From Pelagibacteraceae bacterium AG-390-L03 (GTDB lineage Bacteria; Pseudomonadota; Alphaproteobacteria; Pelagibacterales; Pelagibacteraceae): a stretch of 64,000 bases of DNA. Positions 35,791 to 45,200 of this stretch are shown here, piece by piece. The stretch is taken from assembly GCA_003279685.1 (NCBI GenBank), contig QCHA01000001.1:434001-498000 (forward strand), in the 5' to 3' direction. The notes under the pieces are model-generated. The model worked only from the letters and a program-made list of their open reading frames with translations, was not told the DNA's origin and did not search any database. The translations under genes and the position numbers were made by a program. How positions within the stretch are numbered: position 1 is the first letter of the stretch; every line of letters starts with the position of its first letter.

Positions 35791-36545
35791 TAATTACATA
35801 TACATTTTTTTCTTTTATTAAATTTTACTTTCCTAAATCTTAAATTTAACAAATCTAGAATCAAAATATATTTATTTAAATCTTTTCCAACATTTAAAAT
35901 TTTTTTTAAAACTTCGTTAGCTTGCATAGTGCCTATAATACCAGCAATAGTCCCAAGTATTCCTTCATATTCACAATTTAATATATCGTCAGAGATAGTT
36001 TCTTCTTGATAAAAGCATCTTAAACAAGGATTTTTTTTATTACTAAAATCAAAAGTAAATATATGGCCATCAAATTTACTTATAGCTCCAGTTACTAAAA
36101 ATTTTTTATACTTTAGACTTATATCGTTAATTAAAAATTTTGTTTCAAAATTATCTGTGCCATCAACAATATAATCATAATTTTTAATAATTTTTGTAAA
36201 TTTCTTTTTATCTAGCTTAAAATTATAAATATCAATTTTTGTTCTAGAATTTATGTTAGCTAATTTTTTTTTTGCAGCTTTAACTTTTAATTTTCCTAAA
36301 TCTTTTTCATCATATAAAGTTTGTCGATGAATATTAGAAAGACTAACCAAATCATGATCTACAATTCCTAGAGATCCAACTCCCGATCTAGCTAAAAATT
36401 CGGCAACTGGGCAACCCAATCCTCCCATGCCAATTATTAATACTTTTGAGTTTAATATTTTTTTTTGACCTAGAATGCCTATATTTTTTAAAATAATTTG
36501 TCTTGAATACTTCTCGAGTTGATTTTTACTTAATTTTAAACTCAT
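35790..36545 (-). CDS. ThiF/MoeB/HesA-family adenylyltransferase
   Basis: E1-like enzyme that adenylates the C terminus of a ubiquitin-fold sulfur carrier (ThiS, MoaD or similar). The nucleotide site is IGMGGLGCPVAEFLARSGVG near residue 38, with VDHDLVSLSNIHRQTLY near 62 and the DGTDNFETKFLIND motif near 128. Zinc ligands are CLRC near 174 and CxC at the extreme C terminus (KKCICN). At 251 residues it lacks the rhodanese domain of larger MoeZ proteins. No ThiS or MoaD gene is adjacent, so the partner cannot be named. It overlaps dut by 4 bases. Confidence 0.85.
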   Translation of the reverse strand: MSLKLSKNQLEKYSRQIILKNIGILGQKKILNSKVLIIGMGGLGCPVAEFLARSGVGSLGIVDHDLVSLSNIHRQTLYDEKDLGKLKVKAAKKKLANINSRTKIDIYNFKLDKKKFTKIIKNYDYIVDGTDNFETKFLINDISLKYKKFLVTGAISKFDGHIFTFDFSNKKNPCLRCFYQEETISDDILNCEYEGILGTIAGIIGTMQANEVLKKILNVGKDLNKYILILDLLNLRFRKVKFNKRKKCICN

Positions 36546-36979
36546 TTTCCAGTTGAGCCAAATCCACCTTCTCCTCTAACTGTTTCAGGTAAAGTATCTG
36601 TTTCTTCTAAATCCATTTTAATAACAGGAGTTAAAATCATTTGAGCTATTCTATCCTTATTATTTATTAAAAAATCAGTATTACCATGATTATAAAGAAT
36701 GATTTTAATCTCACCTCTATAATCGCTGTCTATAGTTCCTGGAGTATTTAAAATACTAATATTATTTTTAGCAGCCAAACCAGATCTTGGTCTAATTTGA
36801 ATCTCAAATTCACTAGGAAATGCAATAGAAATACCGGTTGGAACTAAACAAGAATTTTGAGGTTTAAGGGTTATTGACTCATTTATAAAAGCCATTAAAT
36901 CCATTCCTGATGCCCCGTTAGTTTTATATGAAGGCAACTCAACAGATGAGTCTAATTTTTTTATAAGAACTTTTGTCAT
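36542..36979 (-). CDS. dut: dUTP pyrophosphatase
   Basis: Trimeric dUTPase that keeps uracil out of DNA. All five motifs are visible in 145 residues: NGASGMDLMA near 21, RPRSGLAAK near 63, NTPGTIDSDYRGEIK near 78, DRIAQMILTPV near 107, and the C-terminal RGEGGFGSTGK with the Phe that caps the active site. It overlaps coaBC by 1 base and the MoeB-like gene by 4, in a tight minus-strand operon. Confidence 0.97.
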   Translation of the reverse strand: MTKVLIKKLDSSVELPSYKTNGASGMDLMAFINESITLKPQNSCLVPTGISIAFPSEFEIQIRPRSGLAAKNNISILNTPGTIDSDYRGEIKIILYNHGNTDFLINNKDRIAQMILTPVIKMDLEETDTLPETVRGEGGFGSTGK

Positions 36980-38178
36980 TAATTTAATTGATTAATTATT
37001 CTATCAACTATTTCATCAGATATTTCAGATTTCTTTTTATAGACAAGTTTTTCTTTGTTTTTGTCTTTATAGTGAATCGTTACTTCATTAAAGTCAGAAT
37101 TAAAGCCAATTTTTTTATTGGATATATCGTTTGCAATGATCCAATCGCAATTTTTATTATTTAATTTTGTTTTAGCATTATTTTCAAGATTATCTGTTTC
37201 TGCGGCAAATCCTATGACAAGTTCTGGCCTCATTGAATTATGGTTAGAAACATAGCTCAATATATCCACATTTTTTTCTAAATTTAAATTTAATGAGTCC
37301 TGTTTTTTAATTTTATATTTGTATTTTTTATTAATCTTAAAATCAGCTACTGCCGCAGAAAAAACTGCTACATTTACTGGTAAGTTTTTTTGAGTTTCTA
37401 ATAGCATTTTATCTGCTGTTTCAACCTCAATTAGTTTAATATCATCTTCAATTTTCAAATTAGTTGGTCCTAAAATAAGAGTTGTATCAAAACCTTTTTT
37501 TGATAAAGATTTAGCAATTTCATACCCTTGTTTACCACTAGATTTATTTGTAATAAATCTTACAGGATCAATGTATTCATTTGTTGGACCAGCTGTAACT
37601 AGTGCTTTTAATTTTTTATTTTTTTTAAGATTTAAAAAATAATTATTTATTTCGTTAGAAATTTTATCAGGCTCAGACATTTTTCCTTCACCATATTCCC
37701 CACAAGCCATTTCACCAATTTCTGGACCAATTAGTTTATAACCAAAATTTATTAGTTTTTTTAAATTTTGTTTTGTAGAAAGATGGTCCCACATTCTGAC
37801 ATTCATTGCTGGTGCTAAATAAACTTCTTTATTTGATGCAAGAACTACAGTTGAGGCTAAATCGTCAGTAGTTCCTTGAGCTAGTTTTGAAATAGTGTTT
37901 GCTGTAGCTGGTGCAATTAAAATCACATCCGCCCACCTTGATAGTGCGATATGATCCATTTCTGTCTCATTTTCGACACTAAAAAGATCGCTGTAGACTT
38001 TACCTTGTGAAAGTGATGCAACTGAAAGAGGTGTTATAAATTCTTTAGCACTATTAGTTAAAATTGTTTTTATTTGTGCTCCATTTCTTTTGAAAAGTCT
38101 AATTGTTTCAAGACTTTTATAAGCAGAAATTCCGCCACAAATTATATATAGAATTTTTTTGTTTATTAGGTTTTTCAT
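36979..38178 (-). CDS. coaBC: Phosphopantothenoylcysteine synthetase/decarboxylase
   Basis: Bifunctional coenzyme A enzyme. The N-terminal CoaC flavoprotein domain (about 1-185) has CGGISAYKSLE, HIALSRWADVILIAPATANTI and APAMNVRMW. The C-terminal CoaB domain (about 190-399) has VTAGPTNEYIDPVRFITNKSSGKQGYEIAK, FSAAVADFK and IGFAAETDN. Length is 399 residues. It is followed by dut, a widespread pairing. Confidence 0.97.
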   Translation of the reverse strand: MKNLINKKILYIICGGISAYKSLETIRLFKRNGAQIKTILTNSAKEFITPLSVASLSQGKVYSDLFSVENETEMDHIALSRWADVILIAPATANTISKLAQGTTDDLASTVVLASNKEVYLAPAMNVRMWDHLSTKQNLKKLINFGYKLIGPEIGEMACGEYGEGKMSEPDKISNEINNYFLNLKKNKKLKALVTAGPTNEYIDPVRFITNKSSGKQGYEIAKSLSKKGFDTTLILGPTNLKIEDDIKLIEVETADKMLLETQKNLPVNVAVFSAAVADFKINKKYKYKIKKQDSLNLNLEKNVDILSYVSNHNSMRPELVIGFAAETDNLENNAKTKLNNKNCDWIIANDISNKKIGFNSDFNEVTIHYKDKNKEKLVYKKKSEISDEIVDRIINQLN

Positions 38179-38186
38179 TTGCCGAA

Positions 38187-39767
38187 TTAAAATACCAATA
38201 ACCCTATAATTACAAGAACTAATAAACCAATAATAGATTGGTTTCTAAAAGCTATCATTTCAGTTTTTTTATTATTTAAGGCAGTATAAGAATTTGAGTT
38301 TTGTGGGATTTGACCGCTTGCTAAAAATGTTAAAGCTTGATTAGCTTTATCCATAATCTCAGGAAATTCTGGCAATCTTTTAATAACCTCTGATGTATTG
38401 TTTAAAGTATCTGTAATTGTATTTATTGGATCTTTTGTTTCTCTTAACCAGCTCTCAAGCACTGGTTTAGATGTTGTCCATATATTAGTATTTGGATTTA
38501 ATTTTCTTGCAACCCCCTCAACTACAACCATAGTTTTTTGTAACATTAATAATTGGGGTTGAGTTTGCATATTAAATTTCTCTGTGACGTCAAATAATTG
38601 TTTTAGTAACTTTCCGCCAGATATATCTTTAACTGCTTGTCCGAATATAGGTTCTCCTATTGATCTTAAAGCTTGAGCTAAATCATCAATTGGAACATTA
38701 TTTGGAACTAATCCAGCAACCAAATGCACTTCTGCAACTTTTCTATAATCCCTTTGAATAAATCCATATAAAATTTCAGCCAAAAATCTCTTGCTTACCT
38801 TGTCTAATCTACCCATTATACCAAAATCTATAGGAGCTATTTGACCGCTATTATCAATAAAAATATTTCCTTGATGCATGTCTGCATGAAAAAAACCATC
38901 TCTTACAGCGTGCCTTAGAAAGTGTTGAATAATGTCTTCTGCGATTTTATTTGTATCTAAATTTCTATTTTTTAATTCCTCAGTTTCTCTTATAGATACT
39001 CCATCAATCCAATCAAGTGTCATTACATTTTCACTAGTAAAATTCCAATAAATTTGAGGAACTTTAAACCCAGCATCATTTTTAGTATTTTCTGAATATT
39101 CATTAGCTGCAGCTGCTTCAAATCTTAAATCCATTTCAAGATTTGTTATTTCTTTTAATAAAAATACAACTTCAACAAGCTTTAACCTTTTCGTTTTTTT
39201 TACAAATGATTCGACAATAAATGCAAACAACATCATTGCATCAATTTCTTTATTAAATATTTTTTTGATATCTGGCCTTAAAATCTTTATTGCTACATCT
39301 TTAATTGTTCCATTGTCATTAATTTTAGCCTTGTGTACTTGGGCTATTGATGCAGCAGCAACAGGTTCACTTAAATCAATTATAGAATTATAGGTTTCTT
39401 CACCAAGATCTTTTTTAATTATTTCTTTTGCTTGATTAATAGAAAAAGGTGGAAGACGATCTTGCAAATTTTCAAGTTTAGCTGATAGTTCTTCACCAAT
39501 AATATCAGGTCTTGTTGCTAAAAACTGTCCAAGCTTTATAAATGTAGTGCCCATAGATTCTAAAGAACTAGACAGTCTTTCTCCCTCATTAGTATTTGGT
39601 TTTTGCTGATTATTTTTAGAAAATGAAATTGAAAGTAATTGAAATAATATCGTTATTGCAACAGGTGGTTTTTTAAATTTTGAAGCAATACTTAAAATAT
39701 CAGATTTTGCAACCTTTCTTCCTAATTTAAATAAAGTTATGAGTTTTTTGATCATTAATACTTCCAT
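38187..39767 (-). CDS. ubiB: UbiB-type atypical kinase for ubiquinone biosynthesis
   Basis: ADCK/ABC1-family protein-like kinase that promotes coenzyme Q synthesis. The KxGQ motif is FIKLGQFLATRPDIIGEE near residue 75, the invariant catalytic region is HADMHQGNIFIDN near 295 and the metal-binding motif is PIDFGIMGRLDK near 313. A C-terminal hydrophobic segment (SIIGLLVLVIIGLLVF) anchors it in the membrane. The chosen ATG overlaps ubiE by 13 bases; a second ATG at 39755 is equally possible. Consistently it follows ubiE. Confidence 0.95.
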   Translation of the reverse strand: MEVLMIKKLITLFKLGRKVAKSDILSIASKFKKPPVAITILFQLLSISFSKNNQQKPNTNEGERLSSSLESMGTTFIKLGQFLATRPDIIGEELSAKLENLQDRLPPFSINQAKEIIKKDLGEETYNSIIDLSEPVAAASIAQVHKAKINDNGTIKDVAIKILRPDIKKIFNKEIDAMMLFAFIVESFVKKTKRLKLVEVVFLLKEITNLEMDLRFEAAAANEYSENTKNDAGFKVPQIYWNFTSENVMTLDWIDGVSIRETEELKNRNLDTNKIAEDIIQHFLRHAVRDGFFHADMHQGNIFIDNSGQIAPIDFGIMGRLDKVSKRFLAEILYGFIQRDYRKVAEVHLVAGLVPNNVPIDDLAQALRSIGEPIFGQAVKDISGGKLLKQLFDVTEKFNMQTQPQLLMLQKTMVVVEGVARKLNPNTNIWTTSKPVLESWLRETKDPINTITDTLNNTSEVIKRLPEFPEIMDKANQALTFLASGQIPQNSNSYTALNNKKTEMIAFRNQSIIGLLVLVIIGLLVF

Positions 39768-40459
39768 CCACTATGGATTGAAACAATTCCTCCAGAAAAG
39801 TTTCTGTAAGAACATTTTTGAAATTTATTAATTCTCATCAATTGAATTAATTCTTCTTGGTTAATAAATTGCTCTATACTTTTAACTAGGTATTCATAGG
39901 GCTCTTTTTCACCAACAACAAATTGACCAACAATTGGAATTAGTTTTGAATAATTTTTATAGATAAAATCAAGATTTGAGTTCTGTATTTTTGAAAATTC
40001 TAGGCACAAGTATCTTCCACCTGGTTTTAAAACTCTATACGCTTCAGAAAGCGCTTTATTTAAATTTTTCGTATTTCTCAGTCCAAAACTAATAGTATAA
40101 AAATCAAATTTGTTGTCTTCAAAGGGTAGTTTTTCTGCAGGAGAAATAACCCAGTTAATATTTTTGTAATTAGAAAGCTTTTCTTTACCTTGGCTCACCA
40201 TTCCCTTGTTAGGATCGACACAAGTAATTTTATTATTTTTATCAGTATTGTCCAAATAGAGCTTACCTATGTCACCAGTCCCACAAGCTACATCGATTAA
40301 ATTTTTACCCAAAGATGGGCTCATCATATTTATTAGACTTTTTTTCCAGAACCTATGAATACCGAATGACATAAAATCATTCATAAGGTCATATTTACTG
40401 TAGACTTGATCGAATACACCTTCTACAAGTCCTTTTTTATTTTGTAGATATTGTTGCAT
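39755..40459 (-). CDS. ubiE: Ubiquinone/menaquinone C-methyltransferase
   Basis: SAM-dependent methyltransferase of ubiquinone synthesis. The start at ATG 40459 gives 234 residues beginning with QQYLQNKKGLVEGVFDQVYSKYDLMNDFMSFGIHRFWKK, which is the family N terminus; the open frame extends upstream to 40663 but would cover the divergent mutM start. Motif I is LIDVACGTGDIGKLYLD and the UbiE signature is FYTISFGLRN with LEFSKI. It is divergent from mutM across 31 bases. Confidence 0.96.
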   Translation of the reverse strand: MQQYLQNKKGLVEGVFDQVYSKYDLMNDFMSFGIHRFWKKSLINMMSPSLGKNLIDVACGTGDIGKLYLDNTDKNNKITCVDPNKGMVSQGKEKLSNYKNINWVISPAEKLPFEDNKFDFYTISFGLRNTKNLNKALSEAYRVLKPGGRYLCLEFSKIQNSNLDFIYKNYSKLIPIVGQFVVGEKEPYEYLVKSIEQFINQEELIQLMRINKFQKCSYRNFSGGIVSIHSGWKY

Positions 40460-40490
40460 AAAAAAAAATATATATTCAATATAGTGTGAA

Positions 40491-41354
40491 ATGCCAGAAT
40501 TACCAGAAGTAGAAATTGTAAGAAAGTCTCTCAATAAAAAGATTAAACAAAAGAAGGTTAAAAAAGTAATAATACGAAATAGAAATTTAAGACTAAAAAT
40601 TCCATCTAATTTTAAAACTAATTTTCTAAATAAAAAAATAATTAAAGTAGATAGATTTTCCAAATACCTAATTATATATTTACCAAAAGATAATTACTGC
40701 TTAATTCATCTTGGTATGTCAGGAACGATACATATAGTTAATAATAAATCAGTTAATAAATATACAAATACTAGTTTTTATAATTCACCATTTTTACCAA
40801 AAAAACATAATCATGTAGAATTAATTTTTGAAAATTTTAAAATTATTTATAATGATCCAAGAAGATTTGGTTTTTTTCAGCTTATTAAAAATAATATAGA
40901 TCTCATTAAAAGATTTAGTCATTTGGGTCCTGAACCTTTTGATAAGAATTTTAATTTAAATTATGTTCTTAATTTTTTTAAAGGCAAAAATAAGGATATA
41001 AAAAACTTTTTACTTGATCAAAAATTTGTTTCTGGAATCGGAAATATTTATGCTAGTGAAATTTTATTCTTTTGTAAAATCAATCCGTTTAAAAAAGTAA
41101 AATTATTAAGTAAGAAGGAATGTAAAAAAATTATAATTAACAGTAGAAAAATTTTACTCAAAGCAATTAGTAAAGGGGGATCAAGTATAAGAGACTTTAA
41201 AGACACATCAGGACTCAAAGGTGGTTTCCAAAATGAATTTAAAGTTTATCAGCAAGAAGGAGTGCAGTGTAAAAATATAGGATGTTCTGATATCATAAGA
41301 AAAAAAATAATCTCTAATAGATCAACTTTTTTTTGTGATTCTTGCCAAAAATAG
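40491..41354 (+). CDS. mutM: Formamidopyrimidine-DNA glycosylase
   Basis: Removes 8-oxoguanine and FaPy lesions. After cleavage of Met, the catalytic residues are P2 and E3 in the N-terminal PELPEVE. The H2TH region contains LLDQKFVSGIGNIYASEILF near residue 180 and the C-terminal zinc finger is C-x4-C-x16-C-x2-C ending CDSCQK. The length is 287 residues. It lies divergent from ubiE and just before rpsT. Confidence 0.96.
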   Translation: MPELPEVEIVRKSLNKKIKQKKVKKVIIRNRNLRLKIPSNFKTNFLNKKIIKVDRFSKYLIIYLPKDNYCLIHLGMSGTIHIVNNKSVNKYTNTSFYNSPFLPKKHNHVELIFENFKIIYNDPRRFGFFQLIKNNIDLIKRFSHLGPEPFDKNFNLNYVLNFFKGKNKDIKNFLLDQKFVSGIGNIYASEILFFCKINPFKKVKLLSKKECKKIIINSRKILLKAISKGGSSIRDFKDTSGLKGGFQNEFKVYQQEGVQCKNIGCSDIIRKKIISNRSTFFCDSCQK

Positions 41355-41404
41355 CCAATTATTTTATTGACCACCATAAATTCTCAAGCTATACCCCTGC
41401 GGAT

Positions 41405-41665
41405 ATGGCAAACACAAAATCAGCAATTAAGAGAATTAGAAGAATTTCTAAGCAAACAGCAGTTAATAAGGCGAGAAAAAGTAGATTTAGAAATGCTCTA
41501 AAAAAAATGAACCTTTTAATTGATGATAAAAAGAAAGACGAAGCTCTAAAGTTCTTGCCAAAATTGAATTCAGAACTGATGAAGATTGCAAAGACTGGTA
41601 TTATTAAGAAGCAAAATGCTTCAAGAAATGTTTCTAGAGTCACAAGAAAAATTTCAACAATCTAA
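41405..41665 (+). CDS. rpsT: 30S ribosomal protein S20
   Basis: Primary 16S-binding protein. The start at ATG 41405 gives 86 residues beginning ANTKSAIKRIRRISKQTAVNKARKSR, the conserved S20 N terminus. An in-frame upstream extension to 41342 overlaps mutM and has no S20 similarity. The C terminus reads IIKKQNASRNVSRVTRKIS. rpsT before dnaA is a typical alphaproteobacterial arrangement. Confidence 0.96.
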   Translation: MANTKSAIKRIRRISKQTAVNKARKSRFRNALKKMNLLIDDKKKDEALKFLPKLNSELMKIAKTGIIKKQNASRNVSRVTRKISTI

Positions 41666-41963
41666 ATTTAAAATTTTTATACGAGTTTAAAGAAACAACC
41701 ACAAGTACTCACATCATATATTAAAAATTTTTTGATATTTTACTATATCTAGATTTGGTAAATAAAAAATATCTTCAGATTCAATCTATAAACGATTCAA
41801 TCTGTGTTTGATTTAGAAAAAAATTTTAAGATAAAAAAATAAAATAAATTTTTTTTAAATTTAAATTAAATCTTCAATCATAGATTTTATTTTTTTTTAA
41901 AAAAAAATAATAAGTAGTTGCAAATTTTTTTATTTAGTTCTAACTGAGATTCTCCTACAAGTT
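41666..41963 (+). other. AT-rich untranslated region between rpsT and dnaA
   Basis: This 298-base region is the longest gene-free stretch of the window and is almost pure A/T over its second half. It holds a perfect 10-base direct repeat, GATTCAATCT at 41778-41787 and 41794-41803, and an A/T palindrome of long T and A runs at about 41887-41912. I saw no TTATCCACA-type DnaA box on either strand. It must contain the dnaA promoter and could hold regulatory or replication-linked sites, but nothing specific is provable. Confidence 0.5.
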
Positions 41964-43388
41964 ATGAACAAATCTTCGAATATAAATAATCTAAACAGTT
42001 TTAAGTCTGAAAACTTTGATTGGAAATTAGTTCAATCTGAAATAAAAAATAAGTTAGGACTGGATGTTTATGAAAGCTGGCTTAAAAAAATTACTTTTGT
42101 AGATCAATTTAATAACTATTTATTATTATCTGTTCCAACAAGATTTATTAGAGACTGGATAACATCAAGATACTTAGATCAAATTTTACAGATTATACGT
42201 TTATATAAAAAAGATATTATTAGAATTGAATTTAAGATAGACGACAAAAATATAAATCAAAATTTAGAAAATATAAAAGTAGATGAAAAAATACCAGATA
42301 GAAATGAAAATGTTTCATTCATAAAAGACTCTTATCTACAATATAACCGAATAGATCCAAATAAAAGATTTGATAACTTTATAACTGGTGCAAGTAACAA
42401 GCTTGCATATGAAGCATCATTAAAGGTCTCGGAAAATTTATCTCATTATAACCCTCTTTATATTTATGGCGGTGTTGGAATGGGTAAGACCCATCTATTA
42501 AATTCAATTGGAATTGAACTCAAAAAAAATAATAAAGTAATGTTTATATCAGCTGAGCGTTTTATGTATCAGTTTGTAAAATCAATCAAAGCTAATGATA
42601 TGGTTAAGTTTAAAGAATATTTCAGAAATACAGATATTTTATTAATCGACGACATTCAGTTTATAAGTGGAAAAGAAGCAATGCAGGAAGAATTTTTTCA
42701 TACATTCAATGCATTATTAGATAAAGGATCTCAAATAATTATATCAGCTGATAGGGCGCCTAATAAATTATCTAGAATTCAAGATAGAATTAAATCCAGA
42801 TTTTCTGGTGGTTTAGTTGTTGATATTCAAAAACCAGATCTTCAGCTTAGAAAAAAAATTGTTGAAAAGAAAACTGAAGAACTAAATAATTTATACGCAG
42901 ATCAACTTCATGTATCAAAAGAAATACAAGATTTTATAAGTACAGAAATTACTGCAAGTATTAGAGAGTTAGTTGGAGCGATTAATAGAGTGGTTTCATT
43001 TTCTAGAATCTACAATAAAGTCCCAAATTTACATGAAACAAAGGTTGTTTTAAAAGATCTGTTAAATCTCGCTGAAAATAAAGTAACAATTGATTTGATA
43101 CAAACTACAGTTTGTAAATTTTTTAAAATCAGTAAAAATGAGATGTTATCTTCAAGAAGATCCAGATATTTAGTTAGACCCAGACAAGCTGCTATATATT
43201 TAACTAAAATTTTGACATCTAAATCTTTACCAGAAATTGGAAGAGAGTTTTCTAATAGAGATCATACAACTATAATACATTCAGTTAAAACTATTGAGAA
43301 AATTAAAGAGAAAGATCCCGAAATGGTAGATAATATTAATAAGCTTAAAAATCAGATATTATATAACAATAAAGATAATGAAATTTAA
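41964..43388 (+). CDS. dnaA: Chromosomal replication initiator DnaA
   Basis: AAA+ initiator of chromosome replication. Domain I is at about 15-100 (WKLVQSEIKNKLGLDVYESWLKKITF). The AAA+ core has FITGASNKLAYEAS, Walker A GGVGMGKTHLLNSIG near residue 171 and Walker B ILLIDDIQFI near 230. The C-terminal duplex-binding helix-turn-helix carries the signature GREFSNRDHTTIIHSVK near 430. Length is 474 residues. dnaN follows, overlapping by 11 bases. Confidence 0.98.
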   Translation: MNKSSNINNLNSFKSENFDWKLVQSEIKNKLGLDVYESWLKKITFVDQFNNYLLLSVPTRFIRDWITSRYLDQILQIIRLYKKDIIRIEFKIDDKNINQNLENIKVDEKIPDRNENVSFIKDSYLQYNRIDPNKRFDNFITGASNKLAYEASLKVSENLSHYNPLYIYGGVGMGKTHLLNSIGIELKKNNKVMFISAERFMYQFVKSIKANDMVKFKEYFRNTDILLIDDIQFISGKEAMQEEFFHTFNALLDKGSQIIISADRAPNKLSRIQDRIKSRFSGGLVVDIQKPDLQLRKKIVEKKTEELNNLYADQLHVSKEIQDFISTEITASIRELVGAINRVVSFSRIYNKVPNLHETKVVLKDLLNLAENKVTIDLIQTTVCKFFKISKNEMLSSRRSRYLVRPRQAAIYLTKILTSKSLPEIGREFSNRDHTTIIHSVKTIEKIKEKDPEMVDNINKLKNQILYNNKDNEI

Positions 43389-44490
43389 CGTAAACCAACA
43401 AGATCTTCAGCAGGCACTAAATTATTGTCAAGGTGTAATTGAAAAAAGAAGTACACTTCCAATACTTTCAAATATTTTGTTAGATGCAAGTAATTCCAAA
43501 TTAACAATAACAGCTACAGATTTAGACTTAATATTTATTCATCAATTAAATAATGTTGAAGTTTTAGAAGAAGGCAGAACAACAACAACCTCCTCGATTA
43601 TGTATGATATTATAAGAAAATTCTCTTCGGGTAAAAAAATAAATTTATCTTTAAGAGATATAAGCAAATTACAAGTCGAGTCAGAAAAATCTATTTTTAA
43701 TTTAAATTGTATTAGTCCAACAGAGTTTCCGCTTACAGATGAAAATTTTAATCAAAATGAATTTATGATTAAATCTAAACAGCTTTTAAAACTACTAAAT
43801 AAATGTAAATTTTCAGTTTCTAATGATGAAACAAGACATTATTTAAGTGGGATTTATTTACATCAGACTGAGGTTGAAGATAAAAATCATTTAACTGCTG
43901 TAGCAACAGATAGCCACCGAATGTCTATTTCAAAAATAAGATTAGATCAAAAAATTGATTTTGAACCAATCATATTACCAAAAAAGACTATTTTTCAACT
44001 ATGTTCATTATTAGAAAACTATGATGGAGATGTAAAGGTATCTAATATTAAATCAAAAATTAAATTTGAATTAAATAACAGTATTTTAATATCAAAACTT
44101 ATTGATGGTAAGTTCCCTAATTATATCCAAGTAATACCAAAAAATAATCAAAAAAAACTAGAAATAGATTTAAAATTATTTTTAAATTCTGTTGATAGAG
44201 TTGCCTCAGTTTCTCTAGATAAAAAAGATGGAGTAAAGTTTAATTTATCAAAAGATATATTAGATCTTTCAGTTAACAATACAAATAGTGGTGACGGTAA
44301 AGAAACTTTAAATGTTAAATTTGATCATGATTTAGAAATAAGTTTTAATTCAAGATACTTAATTGATGTTGCTTCACAATTAGATGGAGAAAGAGTTGAG
44401 ATATTTTTTAATGACACTGGTTCCCCTGCTTTAATTAAAGACCCAGGAGATTTTGATAGTATATTTGTAGTGATGCCTATGAAGGGCTAA
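43378..44490 (+). CDS. dnaN: DNA polymerase III sliding clamp (beta subunit)
   Basis: Ring-shaped processivity factor. The N terminus reads KFNVNQQDLQQALNYCQGVIEKRSTLPILSNILLDA, with the domain II element LTAVATDSHRMSISK near 180 and the C-terminal VVMPMKG, close to the usual PMR(L/V). Length is 370 residues. The ATG lies within the last codons of dnaA (11-base overlap). recF and gyrB do not follow; the 3' end overlaps the convergent plsC stop by 4 bases. Confidence 0.97.
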   Translation: MKFNVNQQDLQQALNYCQGVIEKRSTLPILSNILLDASNSKLTITATDLDLIFIHQLNNVEVLEEGRTTTTSSIMYDIIRKFSSGKKINLSLRDISKLQVESEKSIFNLNCISPTEFPLTDENFNQNEFMIKSKQLLKLLNKCKFSVSNDETRHYLSGIYLHQTEVEDKNHLTAVATDSHRMSISKIRLDQKIDFEPIILPKKTIFQLCSLLENYDGDVKVSNIKSKIKFELNNSILISKLIDGKFPNYIQVIPKNNQKKLEIDLKLFLNSVDRVASVSLDKKDGVKFNLSKDILDLSVNNTNSGDGKETLNVKFDHDLEISFNSRYLIDVASQLDGERVEIFFNDTGSPALIKDPGDFDSIFVVMPMKG

Positions 44491-45197
44491 TTTAATAGAT
44501 TTAGTTCTTTATAAATATTATTTTCTAAAATTTTTATAAATTCTTCTTTAGGGTGACCTGCTATTATAGGTTCTAAAATTGAAATAGTTATTATTTTATT
44601 GCTATTCTTTTGACCTTTTTTTGGCCAAACATAACCAGAGTTAATAGCAACTGGCTGACATGAAATTTTTAGTTCTTCATAAATTCTTGAAGCACCTTTT
44701 TTAAAAGGAGGTCTTTCGTATGGTAAAACTCTTGTACCTTGTGGAAAGATTATTAACGGTCTGTCTGAAACTTTAATTATTTTTGATATATCTTGAAAAA
44801 ATCCCAAGTTATCTTTGGTAACTTTATTTCTTTTAATTGATATTGATCCAATTTTTTTTAGATACCAACCAAAAATTGGAATTAAAAGTAATTCTTTTTT
44901 TAAAATAAAAACTGGTGAATTAAAAATTGTTTGAAGATAAAAGGTTTCGAACATTGATTGATGAGACGCAGCAATAAAGAACTTTTCATTATTTATAATA
45001 TTTTCTCTACCTTTAATTATTATTTTAGTTGATAAAAACATCTTTAGACAAAAACTTGTCCAATAACCCATTAATTTACCACCAAATAAAACAACTTTTT
45101 GTGGTAGGAAAAAAGCTGGTAAAAAAATTAAGGAAATAATTATTATTCCGGTAAAAAAGAAAATTGAAAATATAAAGTTTCTAATCATTGTTATCAA
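44487..45197 (-). CDS. plsC: 1-acyl-sn-glycerol-3-phosphate acyltransferase
   Basis: Membrane acyltransferase making phosphatidic acid. The 236-residue protein starts with a hydrophobic helix (FIFSIFFFTGIIIISLIFLPAFF). Catalytic motif I reads SHQSMFET, i.e. HX4E where HX4D is more usual; motif III FPQGTRV is present near 150, and KKGASRI is also seen. A second ATG at residue 4 could be the start. It is adjacent to lysA (3 bases) on the minus strand. Confidence 0.9.
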   Translation of the reverse strand: MITMIRNFIFSIFFFTGIIIISLIFLPAFFLPQKVVLFGGKLMGYWTSFCLKMFLSTKIIIKGRENIINNEKFFIAASHQSMFETFYLQTIFNSPVFILKKELLLIPIFGWYLKKIGSISIKRNKVTKDNLGFFQDISKIIKVSDRPLIIFPQGTRVLPYERPPFKKGASRIYEELKISCQPVAINSGYVWPKKGQKNSNKIITISILEPIIAGHPKEEFIKILENNIYKELNLLN

Positions 45198-45200
45198 AAG

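Noticed and set aside
40460..40663. N-terminal extension of UbiE by 68 hydrophobic residues.
   Set aside because: It covers the start of the divergent mutM gene and has no methyltransferase similarity; ATG 40459 begins the family N terminus.
41342..41404. 21-residue N-terminal extension of ribosomal protein S20.
   Set aside because: It overlaps the mutM 3' end and S20 proteins begin at the ANTKSA segment.
41666..41963. Assignment of this region as oriC.
   Set aside because: The AT richness and dnaA linkage are suggestive, but no DnaA boxes were found, so an origin call is not supportable from sequence alone.
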